The notes under the pieces were generated by a model. The model was not told the DNA's origin, did not search any database, and worked only from the letters and a program-made list of their open reading frames with translations. Below are positions 1 to 14,496 of a stretch of DNA of 64,000 bases, in pieces. The translations under genes were made by a program, and so were the position numbers. The DNA is from Lota lota (taxonomy: Eukaryota; Chordata; Actinopteri; Gadiformes; Lotidae), in NCBI GenBank assembly GCA_026745465.1, contig JACYXH010000781.1, positions 733,501 to 797,500 on the forward strand, written 5' to 3'. The number at the start of each line of letters is the position of its first letter. Position 1 is the first letter of the stretch.

Positions 1-298
1 CAGAGACCAGAGAGACAGGTGGTTGCTGTTGGGAGACCCTAACACCTCCGTCTGCTATGTAGTGGACCTTCACCATGCACTGACCAGGCTCTACTCAAAT
101 TTTGTCCATAATGAACAACGCATCTGTGTTTGAGAACTCAAAGGTAACCAAAGGTAATTACCCACACAGAACATGCATGTAACATGATGTTATAATGAGA
201 TGTATGTAATGTAATTAGATGTATTATGGACTACATCTGTAATGGATGTGTGCAGTGTTTAGATAATACAGTATGTAACACACAGCAGAATACAAACC

Positions 299-390
<92 letters not shown>

Positions 391-394
391 ATAC
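1..394 (-). other. dlgap1 intron 4, proximal part
   Basis: No exon of the expected next DLGAP1 block is visible. The (GT)n array 301-388 fills the part next to the donor. Confidence 0.6.
301..388. repeat. (GT)44 microsatellite next to a dlgap1 donor
   Basis: This is an uninterrupted dinucleotide array. In the minus-strand transcript it reads (CA)n and starts seven bases inside the intron. Confidence 0.95.
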
Positions 395-662
395 CTGTGC
401 TGCTCTGGATGGTGCGGACGGTGGTGGTGGTCCTAGGAGGAGAGATACTATTCCTCCCTGCTCCTCCTCCTCCTCCTCCTCCTCCTCCCTCCTCATCCTC
501 TTGCGAGCATCCCTTCTCGATGGCGCGGACGTAGCTGTGGCTGCGCATGCGGAAGCAGCCCTGGCCGGGCAGCTCCAGGGACCGCATGGCTTGGGACTCC
601 AACTCACTGAACACCGACTCACACACAGCCTCCATCTGGCCGTTCACCTCCACCTCACTCAC
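395..662 (-). CDS. dlgap1: dlgap1 fourth coding exon (GK-binding repeat 4)
   Basis: After an AG at 664-663 the peptide reads VSEVEVNGQMEAVCESVFSE, then LESQAMRSLELPGQGCFRMR and SHSYVRAIEKGCSQEDEE. A run of nine glycines follows where mammals have a short non-glycine segment, then SPPRTTTTVRTIQSST. The exon ends phase 1 with donor GTATAA at 394. The donor is followed seven bases later by a (CA)n tract. Confidence 0.88.
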
Positions 663-3600
663 CTACACACACATTCACACACATAGATACACACATTAAT
701 ACACACACCTAGGTCAGGTTGTGTTCATTCTGGGTCTGCAGGGCTGCCGCAGGCTCCCCTGTAAACTGCCCTTTAATTCAGTTCCAATAAGCAAAGGACA
801 GGAGTGTCACATCAGCGCTTCATCAGCAGGTGATCAGGTTACCATATCAGCTCATCAGAGGAGATTGCATGCAGTAGCATTTATTTTACCTCTAGAGGGA
901 GTCCTCTGATGCAAACCGATCTAGTGGTGGTGGGTTTTGTTCTCCTGATCAGATACAGTATTTTAAGTATCTACAGTACAGTATTTGCTGTATTTACAGT
1001 ACAGTATTTACAGTGTATACAGTATTTACAGCATTTAAAGTCAAGTATTTACAGTATCTACAGTATTTACAGTATCTACAGTACATTATTTGACGACAGT
1101 TTGGGAAAGACCGAACCACTGAGAGGGGCCAAAGCCAGGGGCCCTACCAACCAGAGGGTCCTACCCAGCAGGCCCCTACCCACCAGGCCCCCCTACCCAC
1201 CAGAGGCTCCTACGCATCAGTGGCTCCTACCCACCAGGCCCCTATCCACCAGAAGCCACTACCCACCAGGGGCCCCTTCCCACCTGGCTGATGGTGCTCA
1301 TGGCCCTCATGTAGCTCTCGTTGCGCGAGCGGAACTTTGGTGACGAGGCGAGGAGGTGGGCGGGGTCCACGGCCTCCAGGCTGCGGTTGATTGACACCTC
1401 GCTGACCGCCCGCAGGTAACTATGGCTACGGATCTGGAGCTTAGGGGAATGTTCTGATGAGATCCTGGGTGGAGGGAGGGGAGGGTGGAGGGTTAGAGAG
1501 AAGGATGGAGAGAAATAAGGATGCAGAATTGAAAGTTAGAGGAGGGTGGGAGAGTCAGACAGACAGACAGACAGACAGAGGATAAAGGGGAGAGTCAGGT
1601 TGGGAGATAGGGCGGGTAGAGGAGGGGGGGGGGGGAAGGGAAGGGAGATAAACACATTTGTTATCTGTTGTACTGTGTTATATTGTTGTTAGTTTGTGCC
1701 CATAAAGCTTGTTATAGTCTAATTGACAGAGCATCAGAGAGATACAGACAACAGGAAGATAGAGGCTGTTTCCTGACCACCTTGATATCGTTTACTGATA
1801 CTGATCAATAAGGATGCTCTGCTAATCGAATCAACTGAAGCCCAACACACATGCATGCACACACACGACCACGCCCCCCACTCCCCTCCCCCCCACACAT
1901 ACACACACACACACACACATGCACAACACATATACAATTCAATAATCAAATTACTCTGGCATACACAAACAGATAAACTACAAACACACACACTGTCCTC
2001 AGTGTAGTTTAATAGGGAATGTCCTTCTTAAAATAGCATGCGGTCACCGAACACGGAAAACACCATTACTGCTCCTTGGATGGAGGGGGAGAGAGATACA
2101 GAGAGAGTGACAGAGTGTGTGTTATGGTGGTGGAATAAAGGTCATTATTAGTTTGTGTCAATAGCTATGCTATGCTACACTAAGCTAAACTAACACAAGC
2201 AAAGCTACTCGTTCTTATTCTTCATATGCAGTCTCACATTGGTAACATTTTTCTTTGAGTTGAGTCTTCAAGCGTGCATTTAGAAACCGTCTTGGTGGCT
2301 TTAAAGGCGGAGTGTGTGTACAGCTTGAACGGGGAGGGGTTTGTTGTGGTGTGTATAGAGCAGCGTGGGTGTCTTCTAAAATAAAGCCTCCGGCGGCTTG
2401 ATAAATATTTATCCCAAACATGTTTACTGTCCCCCACACAATCACAAACATGTGATGTTTGTGATGTCCAGACTCACTGCAGCGTGGCCATCTCTGTGAG
2501 CGACGGCTGCGTGGCTTTCAGGTAGCTGGCGCGCCGGGCCTGGACCTTGGGCAGGGGCTTGGGGCTCCCCTCCGAGTCGCCGCTGTCCTCCTCCCCCATG
2601 GCCCGCACGTAGCTCCCGCTCCTCATCCGGCGACACGGGATCTCCTCCTCCTTGCCCAGGGGGGAGAAGGGGCTCCAGTCCTCCTGCTGAGGGACCTTTG
2701 GAGCGAGGAGAGAGGCGTGAGAAGGAGAGAGGAGGAGAGAGGAGCAGGGAGCAAGGAGCGAGGAGACAGGAGGGAGGAGGGAGGAGCGAGGAGAGAGAAG
2801 AGAGGAGCAAGGAGCGAGGAGCGAGGAGACAGGAGCGAGGAGCAAGAAGAGAGGAGAGAAGAGAGAGAAGAGAGGTTAGAATAGCAATCCAGGTGGAGCT
2901 GGGTCAGTGTGAAGCACACCAGAATGGATGATCCCTTCGTGTGCGGTTGATCGGGTCCCACACACAACCTGAAATGGTATTTTGGGTCCCGAGATGAAAA
3001 GTTGAGGTACCCCTGGATCTAGTGGTGAAGGGGTGGTGGACGACTCAGAGGAAAAGGTTATGGGTTGGATCCCTGATGTCCTCCCACAGTCTAACCTGGA
3101 GAACAATGTCCTGAACCAAATGACCCCTACCGGCCTCTCAATGATGTGGAACTGATAAAATCCCTGGAACTGGTTCTGGATAAGAGCAGTTTGGGTCTGA
3201 CCATAAGGTCTGGAGTGTGGAGGTCTGTCCCGGTGTGCAGGCTGAATATCAACCAGGGGGAGTTACCCTCGCACTCACGAACAGAGGTAAAGTTAGAGGG
3301 GCAAGACCTCTTCCACTTCTCTTTAGAGAGAGAGAGAGAGCGAGAGAGAGAGAAAGGAAGTCTTGTTCTAAACCTCAGAGCTCCCAGGGTGAGCTAGAGA
3401 AAGAGTACTGCACTGTATCTAGGATACAGTGGTGACCTGGTCGCCGGGGGTAACTAGTGACAGACACCCTAACCGTCCTGGGACAGGCCTCATCATTATT
3501 CAGTTACACTGTTGACAGGGTCTGTGTCTGTGTGTGTGCAGACACACACACCAAGTCACATACACAGTTCACACAGTAAGAGTTGTGTAGTAGATCTGTA

Positions 3601-5133
3601 ATAGTAAAGTTAGTTAGCCTTACGGAGGGTTGTCTTGTGCATAACGTAGATAATGTGGCTAAATGCAAAGCATATTCCCAGAATTACAAAAAAGTATGAA
3701 TCTACCAGAAACCATGCATAACCTACATGGTGTTATGGTAACGACATGCACGGAAACACGACACAAACGCTGCAAAGTGGCAATGATCTGATGGATTATA
3801 ATCCCAAAATAATCCCAAAATAATCCCATGAATCAGGGGACCAAAATATCCCATAATAACCTCGGGACACACTGCCTCGATAACCCAGAAAGCAGCCAAT
3901 CAGCAGACAGACAGTATGACGATGATGATGATGATGCTGATAATGATGATGATGATGGTGGTGACAACGAAGACGACAGCCATGCAGGGGCGGAACAGGA
4001 AGCAGCCGCTCTACCTGCAGGAAGTGACACGTGCGGCCCTGCTGAGCCGGGACCAGTGCGTTATCGAGGTCCACCTTCTGGTACACCTCTTTGGCCCTGC
4101 TCACAGTCAGGCTGGACGACCACAAGCTCTTCCTCTGCTGGAGTGCTCCATCAGCAGCACCTCCCCCTCCTCCCCCTCCTCCCCCCCCCCCCACAGAGCA
4201 GGTAGTACACTTGACATTGTTGTTGCTGCGGGACATCTTGAGCGTGTGATGGGTGGCGCTGATGGTGTTGTAGGACTCCATGAAGAACTGCTGGGACTGA
4301 GACCTCTCGGGGTGTCGCCCCATCGTCATGACACCCGAGGGGTGGGCCCTGCCCCCTCCCCCTCCCCCGCCCGCGCCCCCTGCTGGGGGAGGGAGGGGGG
4401 GATGGTAGAGACACAGCTCGTGGTCCAGAGTGTCGTCGGAGCTCCAGTAGCCCGACGTGGCCGAGCGCATCTTGGGCTCCGAGCGGGAGCGGTCCTTGCT
4501 CTTGCTGCGGCGGCCATGTTGCTTCAGGGTCCCGGAGAAGGAGGATGAGGAGGAGGGGGGGGGGAGGAAGGGGGGGTCATCCGGGCTGCCCTTGCCCCCA
4601 CCTCCCCCCGGCCCCTCCAGGGAGTGGGACTTGGCGAACAGCTTCTGGACTGAGTGCACCAAGTGTCGGATGCGTCCGGGGGAGTCGCTGCGTGGGTGCT
4701 CCCCGGCCCCGCCCCCTGTGGCACAGCGCCGGTACTGCAGCGTGTGATAGCCTTCGTGTCGCCGTAGCGATGCTGCCTGTCCGTCAAACTGCTCCTCCAG
4801 TAGCAGGCTGTGGTTGTTGTTATTTCCCCAAGCCTTGGCCATGCCCCCAGCCTTAGCCACTCCCCCTGAGACGGGCGCAGCGGGGGGTCCGGTGTACGGG
4901 ACCAGCTGCTGGTGGGAGGCGTAGCGCCGGGGGAAGGTGCAGCTGGCAAGGTCGGGAGCGGTGCCTCGCTGGGCGTAGTAGGGGTGGTCTGCAGGGTGGC
5001 TGTCCCGCTCCCCACCCAAGAAGTATGGCCGGTGGGCCGAAGCCCCCTCCAGTGTCATGGGGTCGTAGGAGGGGTCGCAGGTGATGGCGTGGTGGTGGCT
5101 ACGACTGCCCGAAAGGCCCTTAGTGGTCATCAT
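395..5133 (-). CDS. dlgap1: DLGAP1-like (SAPAP/GKAP) postsynaptic scaffold protein, 5' part of gene, four coding exons
   Basis: DLGAP proteins are cytoplasmic scaffolds of the postsynaptic density that link PSD-95-type guanylate kinase (GK) domains to SHANK. I joined four minus-strand exons (5133-4015, 2695-2478, 1464-1284, 662-395). Their phases (0, 2, 0, 1) fit exactly and give 595 codons. Visible family features are the N-terminus KGLSGSRSHHH, the block SPGRIRHLVHSVQKLF (about residues 151-166), WSSDD, GVMTMGR and SRAKEVYQK. There are also four GK-binding repeats of R-x-x-S-Y-x-R-A type: RRMRSGSYVRAM, QIRSHSYLRAV, FRSRNESYMRAM and FRMRSHSYVRAI. The blocks YLKATQPSLTE and SPPRTTTTVRTIQSST fit DLGAP1 better than DLGAP2, 3 or 4, from memory of the family. 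The C-terminal half, including the GH1 domain, lies outside the window. Glycine and serine runs absent from mammalian DLGAP1 are inserted. Whether this is the teleost a or b co-orthologue cannot be told. Confidence 0.88.
953..1091. repeat. TACAGTATTT-type minisatellite
   Basis: Imperfect 10-15 bp repeats of tacagtattt and tacagtatc lie in a dlgap1 intron. Confidence 0.75.
1140..1280. repeat. CTACCCACCAGGCCCC minisatellite
   Basis: About eight imperfect repeats of ctacccaccaggcccc stop just before the donor of the dlgap1 exon at 1284-1464. Confidence 0.75.
1284..1464 (-). CDS. dlgap1: dlgap1 third coding exon (GK-binding repeats 2 and 3)
   Basis: The split codon CA|G is completed at 1464. 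The peptide reads ISSEHSPKLQIRSHSYLRAV, then SEVSINRSLEAVDPAHL, then SPKFRSRNESYMRAMSTISQ. The donor is GTGGGA from 1283. The exon is 181 nt. The match to DLGAP1 is continuous, with only small substitutions. Confidence 0.88.
1465..2477. other. dlgap1 intron without further exons
   Basis: It contains a short (GACA)n tract at 1556-1578, a G run near 1624 and CA-rich stretches at about 1855-1920. No coding match is seen. Confidence 0.5.
2478..2695 (-). CDS. dlgap1: dlgap1 second coding exon (GK-binding repeat 1)
   Basis: The acceptor CCAAAG at 2701-2696 follows a pyrimidine-rich intron end, and the donor is GTGAGT from 2477. The peptide starts VPQQEDWSPFS and contains EEEIPCRRMRSGSYVRAMG and SYLKATQPSLTEMATL. 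These match DLGAP1 block for block. The exon is 218 nt and leaves phase 2. Confidence 0.88.
2698..2878. repeat. Purine-rich GAGGAGCGAGGA repeat
   Basis: Imperfect repeats of gaggagcgaggagacagga. On the minus strand this is the pyrimidine tract leading into the acceptor at 2696. Confidence 0.7.
2935..3018 (+). mobile_element. Fragment of a non-autonomous DNA transposon (MITE-like)
   Basis: The stretch gtgcggttgatcgggtccca through tacccctggatcta matches 15885-16080 and 36320-36447 in order and spacing. The ending cccctgg-tcta resembles hAT-type termini. The left end is missing. Confidence 0.45.
3015..3207 (+). mobile_element. Degenerate tRNA-derived SINE
   Basis: It begins with a tRNA-like head (ctagtggtgaaggggtgg, then a B-box-like ggttggatccc). 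The middle part (atgtcctcccacagtctaac) and the 3' tail (ctggataagagcag) match the better copy at 47730-47930. Confidence 0.55.
4015..5133 (-). CDS. dlgap1: dlgap1 first coding exon
   Basis: The exon probably starts at 5154, just after an AG that follows a long CT tract. Two adjacent ATGs (5133 and 5130) precede TTKGLSGSRSHHH; mammalian DLGAP1 starts with M directly before KGLSGS, so either ATG could be used and I took the first. An upstream TTG in the same frame (5151) is not a likely start. The exon ends CTGCAG before the donor GTAGAG, after residues CHFLQ, exactly where the next exon resumes with VPQ. It codes for 373 residues. It contains a C12 run (4181-4192) and several Gly and Ser runs. 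Confidence 0.87.
4181..4192. repeat. C12 homopolymer inside dlgap1 coding exon
   Basis: It encodes part of a glycine run on the minus strand (CSVGGGG...AADG). It is within the frame that matches DLGAP1 on both sides. Confidence 0.85.
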
Positions 5134-5160
5134 GCTGGCGTGGGCGTCCAACAGCTGGGG

Positions 5161-7091
<1,931 letters not shown>

Positions 7092-8032
7092 TCACTCACA
7101 CACACACACCGCAACGGACCGTCTGTGAATTGCCCCTCTCAAAGCACACTGTCACACAAGCAAAACATGAATGATGAATGGATGAAGGATTGTTGTTAGC
7201 TTTTCCCCGCAAAGATCCCCGAGCGATAGTTTCCTACACTCAATTTCCGTGGGCCACGCAGTTCTTCAGCTGCTTTTTACTGCTTTAGATCTGACGGGAT
7301 TCATTTCTAAAGAGCAATTTTTCTTTCCATTGGGAACATTTTGAAACGTGAGACGTCTCCTGTTTAATTGGATTTTAGCTAGGATAGTGTTGAGGGAAGG
7401 GTACTTTGAAACGCCTTTTGTGTAGAAATATTGATAAAACGATGGCTCTCTAGCGAGCCACATCACTGTAATTCAGAGCGTGAATATCTGTTGAGTATCC
7501 AATATATTCTCACCTTACAAATACAACAAAATACACTTTCAACCTCCCCCCTTCAGGTTCCTCTACAAGTAAAATCTAATTCTGTGGGAAACACTGTAGG
7601 CTTAATGTGTACAGTAAAGTTATAAAGATACAACGTTACAACAATGCATGTTTTGTATGATTGTTTTGACCAGGGATAACAGCTCTGGGCTACCCCACAT
7701 AACATTATATACAGCTGTTTGGGTAGTCGACTCATTTAATTGAAAGTTAGTCATGTCATTTTATTAGATTGAAATTACTTAACGTGAATAAACATAACAT
7801 GAATACAACTTTAATACAATACCTCGTCCGTGAACATGATTTCTGCCTGACTCACGTCAGATCGATTTTCACCGGCAATGATGGTGAAGATAACAACTCT
7901 CATGTTCCGACGCTACTTCACGACGTCATCAAACTACATATTTTGTTATTGTTTTCATTGAGAGACCCCTAGCGGCAGAAATGACATATTCCTTTAATAA
8001 TGTAGAATTTTATCTCTGGAAGTTCAAGAAGC

Positions 8033-8155
8033 TGATTTGATTGGCTGTTAGGACAGACTTGTCTGAAGTGCGTTGATTTGATTGGCTGTCACGAAAACAT
8101 TGTTCAAAGTGTTTTGATTTGATTGGCTGTTAGACCACAAGTCCCTTCACAACAT
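8033..8155 (+). repeat. Three 41-bp units each carrying GATTGG (CCAAT box)
   Basis: The word tgatttgattggctg occurs at 8033, 8074 and 8115, spaced by exactly 41 bp. Each contains the reverse CCAAT-box core that NF-Y-type factors recognise. Sequence between the words is only partly conserved. Confidence 0.7.
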
Positions 8156-9089
8156 AATGAAACATTACTTCCAAAGCCTTGTTTGAATATCACACCATTC
8201 ATATGTTTTTGAAGCCACATTTAAGTTATTCTGAGTCGTTGAACTGTAACTGCAGCAGAATGCAGAGTAGACACAGTGAGTTGAGTTAACACGAGCAGAT
8301 GCCTAAAATACAAAGACAACGAAACTCAGGACCAAACATAAGGAGGGAAAAGTAATCAGAAATTCACATGTATAATGGATGAACAGAACTAGGTTTAGAG
8401 TTTTTGTGTGTGTGTGCGTGAATATGCATGTATATGTGTGTGTTCGTGTTTGGTTTCTGAAAGCAGACTAACAGCCAGAAAGGCTGTGTTGTAGCCCAGA
8501 AAACATAAAAGCTTCTGTCTGTCTGTAGTTTAGTTAGCTGTATGTTAGATGTGAGGTGAGTTGTAGGACAGGTCGATGTCCGTTGGAAGTGAGTCGTGTT
8601 AAATTAAATTGTAAAACAAGATTGTAAAATATTGGTAAACAGCGGTACAGGCTGAATCACAGCAGCAAATCGTATTCCAACACCTGACAACTGCATCACA
8701 CTCCATCATGGAACCTGGAAATAGAGATGAGGCCTCCACAGACCACCCAAGTGTTGTTGTCTCGTCTGGCGTGCATTGGATCCATCGCTGTTCTCTTTAA
8801 CAGGAAACTGAAGGCCGTATTTATCACTGTAACCTGCAGAATAATCTTCATCTCAGTGTTGTTTTATAACATGAACAGATGACACATGAACAGTTCCTCC
8901 ATTATAGCGGAGGAATGAGCTACCTTAATGGCCGTGACATCTAGCTCTGTAACCGTGGCAACATCACTGCAGGGGGTTCTACTGTATATAAGATATGAAT
9001 CCCATGGGAGGAGGATGGAGGGGTAGAGACACAGCAACCCTTGCCTGGTCTCGCCATTCAACCATCTTGTGTAAGAATATGTATTTAGT

Positions 9090-9200
9090 TATTTTATTCA
9101 ACCTTTATTAATCCAGGGATAGAACACATTGAGATTCAACATCTGTTGTGCAGGTGTTGTGCAGGGTGACCCGGCCAAGAGGGCAGCACATGGCCAGGTA
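9090..9200 (+). repeat. Dispersed teleost repeat fragment
   Basis: The phrases ttattcaacctttattaatc, cattgagattcaacatct and cggccaagagggcagcac resemble a repeat I recall as common in fish genomes. Ends and class are not determined. Confidence 0.4.
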
Positions 9201-10301
9201 AAACAAAATAAAGTACAACCTTGAGCCATACACATAGAAGAACAAGTGGAAGATCAAAGACAACACAGCCAATTGTATTCTGTTCCAACTCTTCCAGGAC
9301 ATCAGTCAGATACAGTCGGACATAACTGAAAGCTGCACATGTTACCGACAGCCAATCGGGTTTCAGATCATCAGAGAGGAGGTCTCTGAGACATGCTGGC
9401 AGAACCTTCTCTCCTCTCAGCAGAGGGCTGAGGTTTTAACCCCCCGGTCAAAAATAACACGTATAAACTTGTTCATTTCCACCGCCACCAGGATGAACAA
9501 CACAACACGGCCCTCCCTGCCTACCTCACACGTTATGTACACGTAATGCTCTTTGTTGTTGTTTACTGAGCCACGTCTAGAGACCAGTTTCTGTCTATCC
9601 TCATGTTGGCCGATGAAGACATTTTAATCGGACACTTCCACAATTTGGCATTTCCAGAGCCTATTTTTTCCAGCTCTGGTGGAGAATTATTTTCAAAGGA
9701 ATCTTCCATGAACCAGTTATTTATATTCTTTAATTTCAAGATGGAAACTGTTACGGCAGAACTGGAGCGTCTTCTCCGACAGCCGATATTTGATGTTTAC
9801 TAGCAGGAGAATAAAAGATAATTATTAATATGAAAGTTATGATGCACATTATAGTGAAACACAACCGTTATTGTTGTAGGGAATGAGAAAATATGAGATT
9901 TATTTCCAATCTCTGAGAAACTGGCAACACATAATGACTCAACTGGATGAGGAAGGGAGGGTGGAGCATCACCATGGAAACAGATGCTTTCCCCTGCTGT
10001 GTTGTTTTGGGGGGGGGGGGGGTGGAACAGGAATTGATGTTTCTTCTCTTACTTTCTTTCTTCTGTCTTCCTCCCTCCATCTGCTTTCTTTCTTTCTCCT
10101 TCTTTCATTCCTCTCCCCCTTTATCCCTCTCATTACTTTCATCCCTTCCTCTCCCTCTCTCACGATGGGGGGAGGACCCTCCCGGTTTTTTCGTTATTTC
10201 ATTTGTCCCCCTCCCTCTTTCCTCCCTCTCTCCTCCTTCCTTCCTCCCTCAATAGTTTCTCTCTTTATTTCATTTCCCCCTCCCTCCCCGTCACTTAATT
10301 C

Positions 10302-10475
<174 letters not shown>

Positions 10476-10649
10476 GAATTGCAAAGTGTGTAGCAAGCAG
10501 CATTCCTCTGTTCTGCTGGATACAAAACACAACCAGCACCCAGTGAAACCAAACAGTGGACAGACAGACAGACCGCTCGGTCGGCCCAGGGGAGCGCAGC
10601 TGCGTCTGCTCAGAACAACCACTGGGGTGCCCTCTGTCAAACAAGACAG

Positions 10650-11065
10650 TAGCACAGATGAGGGAGGAGGTGGGAGGAAAGGAGGGAGAAGGGAGGAGGA
10701 GGTGGGGAGAGAGGGGGGATGTGGAGGAATATGGGAGGAGAGAGGAGGTGGATGTGACAGGAGGTAAGGGGAGGAGGATGTGAGGAGAGAGGAGGTGAGA
10801 GGAGGGAGGATAGCAGATGTGGGAGGAAGGAGAATAGATGAGGTGGGAGGAAGTGAGAGTAGGGGAGAGGACGTGAGAGGAGAGGACGTGAGAGGAGGGA
10901 GGATAGAGGAGGTGAGAGGACGTCAGAGGAGAGGAGGAGGATAAAGGAGGTGGGAGGAGGTGAGAGTAGGGGAGAGGACGTCAGAGGAGAGGAGGTGCGA
11001 GGAGGGAAGATGGAGGAGGTGGTAGGAGTTGAGAAGGAGGTAAGAGGTCGTGGGAGGAGGAGCCA
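10650..11065. repeat. Purine-rich GGAGGTGAGAGGAGGGAGGA minisatellite
   Basis: Imperfect repeats built from ggaggtgagaggagggagga with gagaggacgt variants. The strand is almost entirely purine. Confidence 0.75.
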
Positions 11066-11397
11066 ACCAATGTTGCATTAGCTCATCTGCATGCGACTAG
11101 CGTTATCGGTTATGATTAGCATGTGTACAGTCACAGAACCAGAGGCTGTCAGATAGCATTAACATTAGCGACCAGCAAGACAAGCAGAGCGAGAGCGAGA
11201 CTGAATCAGCAGAATAAAATGTACAACATAAATACTGCCTAAAAATACATGAATAATATAAGCATAGTCCTGATTTGTTATCTGCTTAGCTTCTCAGACC
11301 ACAGGTCAAAGGTCAAACTGCATATTACCACAGATGAAGCAACGAAGAGAGATGGCTGTAGGCATCCTGTCACATTACAAACAGGTCAACACACTGA

Positions 11398-11416
11398 GGG
11401 GGGGGGGGGGGGGGGG
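11398..11416. repeat. G19 homopolymer
   Basis: A run of 19 G just left of the tandem duplication. Confidence 0.9.
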
Positions 11417-11689
11417 CTGTCCTCTTATATGAAGACCACAGTGACATATCTGATCCAACAACAATGAACACACACACATATGCACACACACACACAGCTG
11501 GCTAGCATCATGCTAGCCCCGCGGGCGAACGTAAGCCTCAGGTGTCTGACCAGGTGAGTGCTACATGCTAATGCTTAGTGGCTAACTCCCAGCCAACCTC
11601 AACCTATAACAAGCCAACATCACGGACGGACCAGTCCCCGAGCAAACAGGATCAGCACGGCTGCTGTCACCCCCGGTGATACGTCTCCT

Positions 11690-11825
11690 TTTAAGCTAGC
11701 ACTACCATAGCATCCTGTCAAGCTAGCGTAGCGACATGTCAAGCTAGCCTAGCATCTTGTCAAGCTTGCGCTAGCGTAGCAACCTGTCAGATTAGCGCTA
11801 GCATAGCAACCTGTCAAGCTGGCGT
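11690..11825. repeat. GCTAGC-rich minisatellite (copy in unit A)
   Basis: Imperfect repeats of about 27-32 bp of the form caagctagcgtagcaacctgt, rich in the palindrome GCTAGC. The same array is at 19359-19494. Confidence 0.7.
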
Positions 11826-13255
11826 GAGCATCTGTCTCGTCGAGATGCTCATTCCCTTGCCGGCCATCTGGGGCTGTCAGATCTGGGAGACGGGTTCAAA
11901 GTGTTACATCGTGCAGGGGCAAAGGCAAATGTCCATCCATAATTCATATCTTTCAAACTGTCATATTTCTCAAGAGTTGTCAGAAGACGTACAGGGGAGG
12001 GGAAGTCGCTTCAGATATCGCTGATTTAGCTGGTATCTTTGTCCTGGGAACTGTTATGATTATCTGGAGAAAGGAGATTTTCTGGACGTTAAAGACCAAT
12101 AAACAGGACACCCAAAAGGTAATGGGTTTTGATCCAGATGCAGGTACATTTCCTTCATGACATGTACATGTATTCACTGTAAGACACTTTAGAAAGCGTA
12201 ATGGAAACATTAAACTAGGCCCGTTTCACCACCTGGAATGATGTCGATAAGCCATTACAAGCCATTTCTAAATTGACTCGCTAGTGTGTCCACCTAGCTT
12301 TGTGATTGGTAGATCAACCTACCAGCCTTCCCAGTGGACTGTGCCAACTGTTAGATGGTGGTTAAATAGAAGCCCTTCAACTAGCTTACATGAACCACGG
12401 CCATGTCTGTTTCCATAAGGATGAATTAGCTCTGTCTAGCTCAGTAGAACCAGCCGTAAATCATGATGAATCAAGAGCTTTTTAGATTAATCTTAGTTCC
12501 AGGTCTTTCTACATTTGTTTTGTAAAACCATAAATTAAACCATCAGAAGAATCCATTGCTCCTCAGGAAGAGAAAGCAGACAAAACCACACCTGTACAAT
12601 ATTAATAATACTAATAAAAAAAACATATAGAAATATGACAATACAATCCATTTCCATTTTTAAATGCCTGCATGTTACTCAAGGACCCTTCAACGGGAAG
12701 GCTGAACAGGAAACTAAGACAAACACAAAAGAAGGAACACATAACACACACCCACACACCCAGACACACCCACGCACACACTTTCTCTCTGTGATTGTAG
12801 AGTCAGTCCCCCTCCTCCAATCTGTGTGAGCACTCCCATGTAACTGCCCTGGGGGACCCCTTCACCTGAGAGCAGCTCTCAGATCCTGGAGGACTGATAG
12901 TAACCCACCGACTCCTGACTCCGACACAGAGCCGCTCTAGTTTATTTCTATATCCCTCACAGCACCAGTCTCAAGGGCTTCACAGACGACATGATACGAC
13001 CCTTATCCTTCAGCCCTCCATAAGACAGGAGATCCCTCCCAAACCAGGAAGGGGAGAAATATAATGGTAGAATAAAGCTAAGCACAAAAATGAGAATACA
13101 AGAGATTAGTAATGCTATTATAAATATAAATCATGACTGTGGGCTTCTGTGTTGATCTGACACATTAAAAGAGTGAGATCAAAGTCCGTAGATAGACAGA
13201 TGGCCATTATTAATCATACCAACTGGTCATTAACTGATATGGAAAAGACTGCTTT

Positions 13256-13460
13256 TTAAATTGACTATTTAGTCACTTAGCAGCTGCATCCAAAGTGACA
13301 GCGGATTCAGATCCATGTCATAAAGCATCAGGTAAGGGATAGGGGTCATCTTGCTCTAGGATGACTACAGACAGACTGTGGACATTGGGGATCAAACCCA
13401 GAACGTTTCAGCTGGGAATTGAACACTAACTACTTCATTATCCTTCCCCTAGACTCTGGT
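13256..13460 (-). mobile_element. tRNA-derived SINE, reverse orientation (unit A)
   Basis: Reading the minus strand, a tRNA-like head with ctgggtttgatcccc precedes caatgtccacagtctgtctg and gcaagatgacccctatccct. The tail follows with ttggatgcagctgctaagtg. The order matches the copy at 47730-47930. Confidence 0.65.

Positions 13461-14496
<1,036 letters not shown>

Larger units (their letters stand above)
2879..4014. other. dlgap1 intron 1-2 region with SINE and simple repeats
   Basis: Apart from the two elements annotated here it holds a (GA)n stretch near 3326-3354 and a (GAT)n stretch at 3917-3964. The (GAT)n stretch lies 50 bases beyond the donor of the first coding exon. Confidence 0.5.

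Noticed and set aside
5149-5151. Upstream TTG start for the dlgap1 first coding exon
   Set aside because: Vertebrate genes rarely start with TTG, and two ATGs lie six and seven codons further on, next to the conserved KGLSGS sequence.
11824-12024. Duplicated 66-codon frame, also at 19493-19693
   Set aside because: Its presence twice reflects the segmental duplication; the protein is not recognised and has no exon borders I trust.
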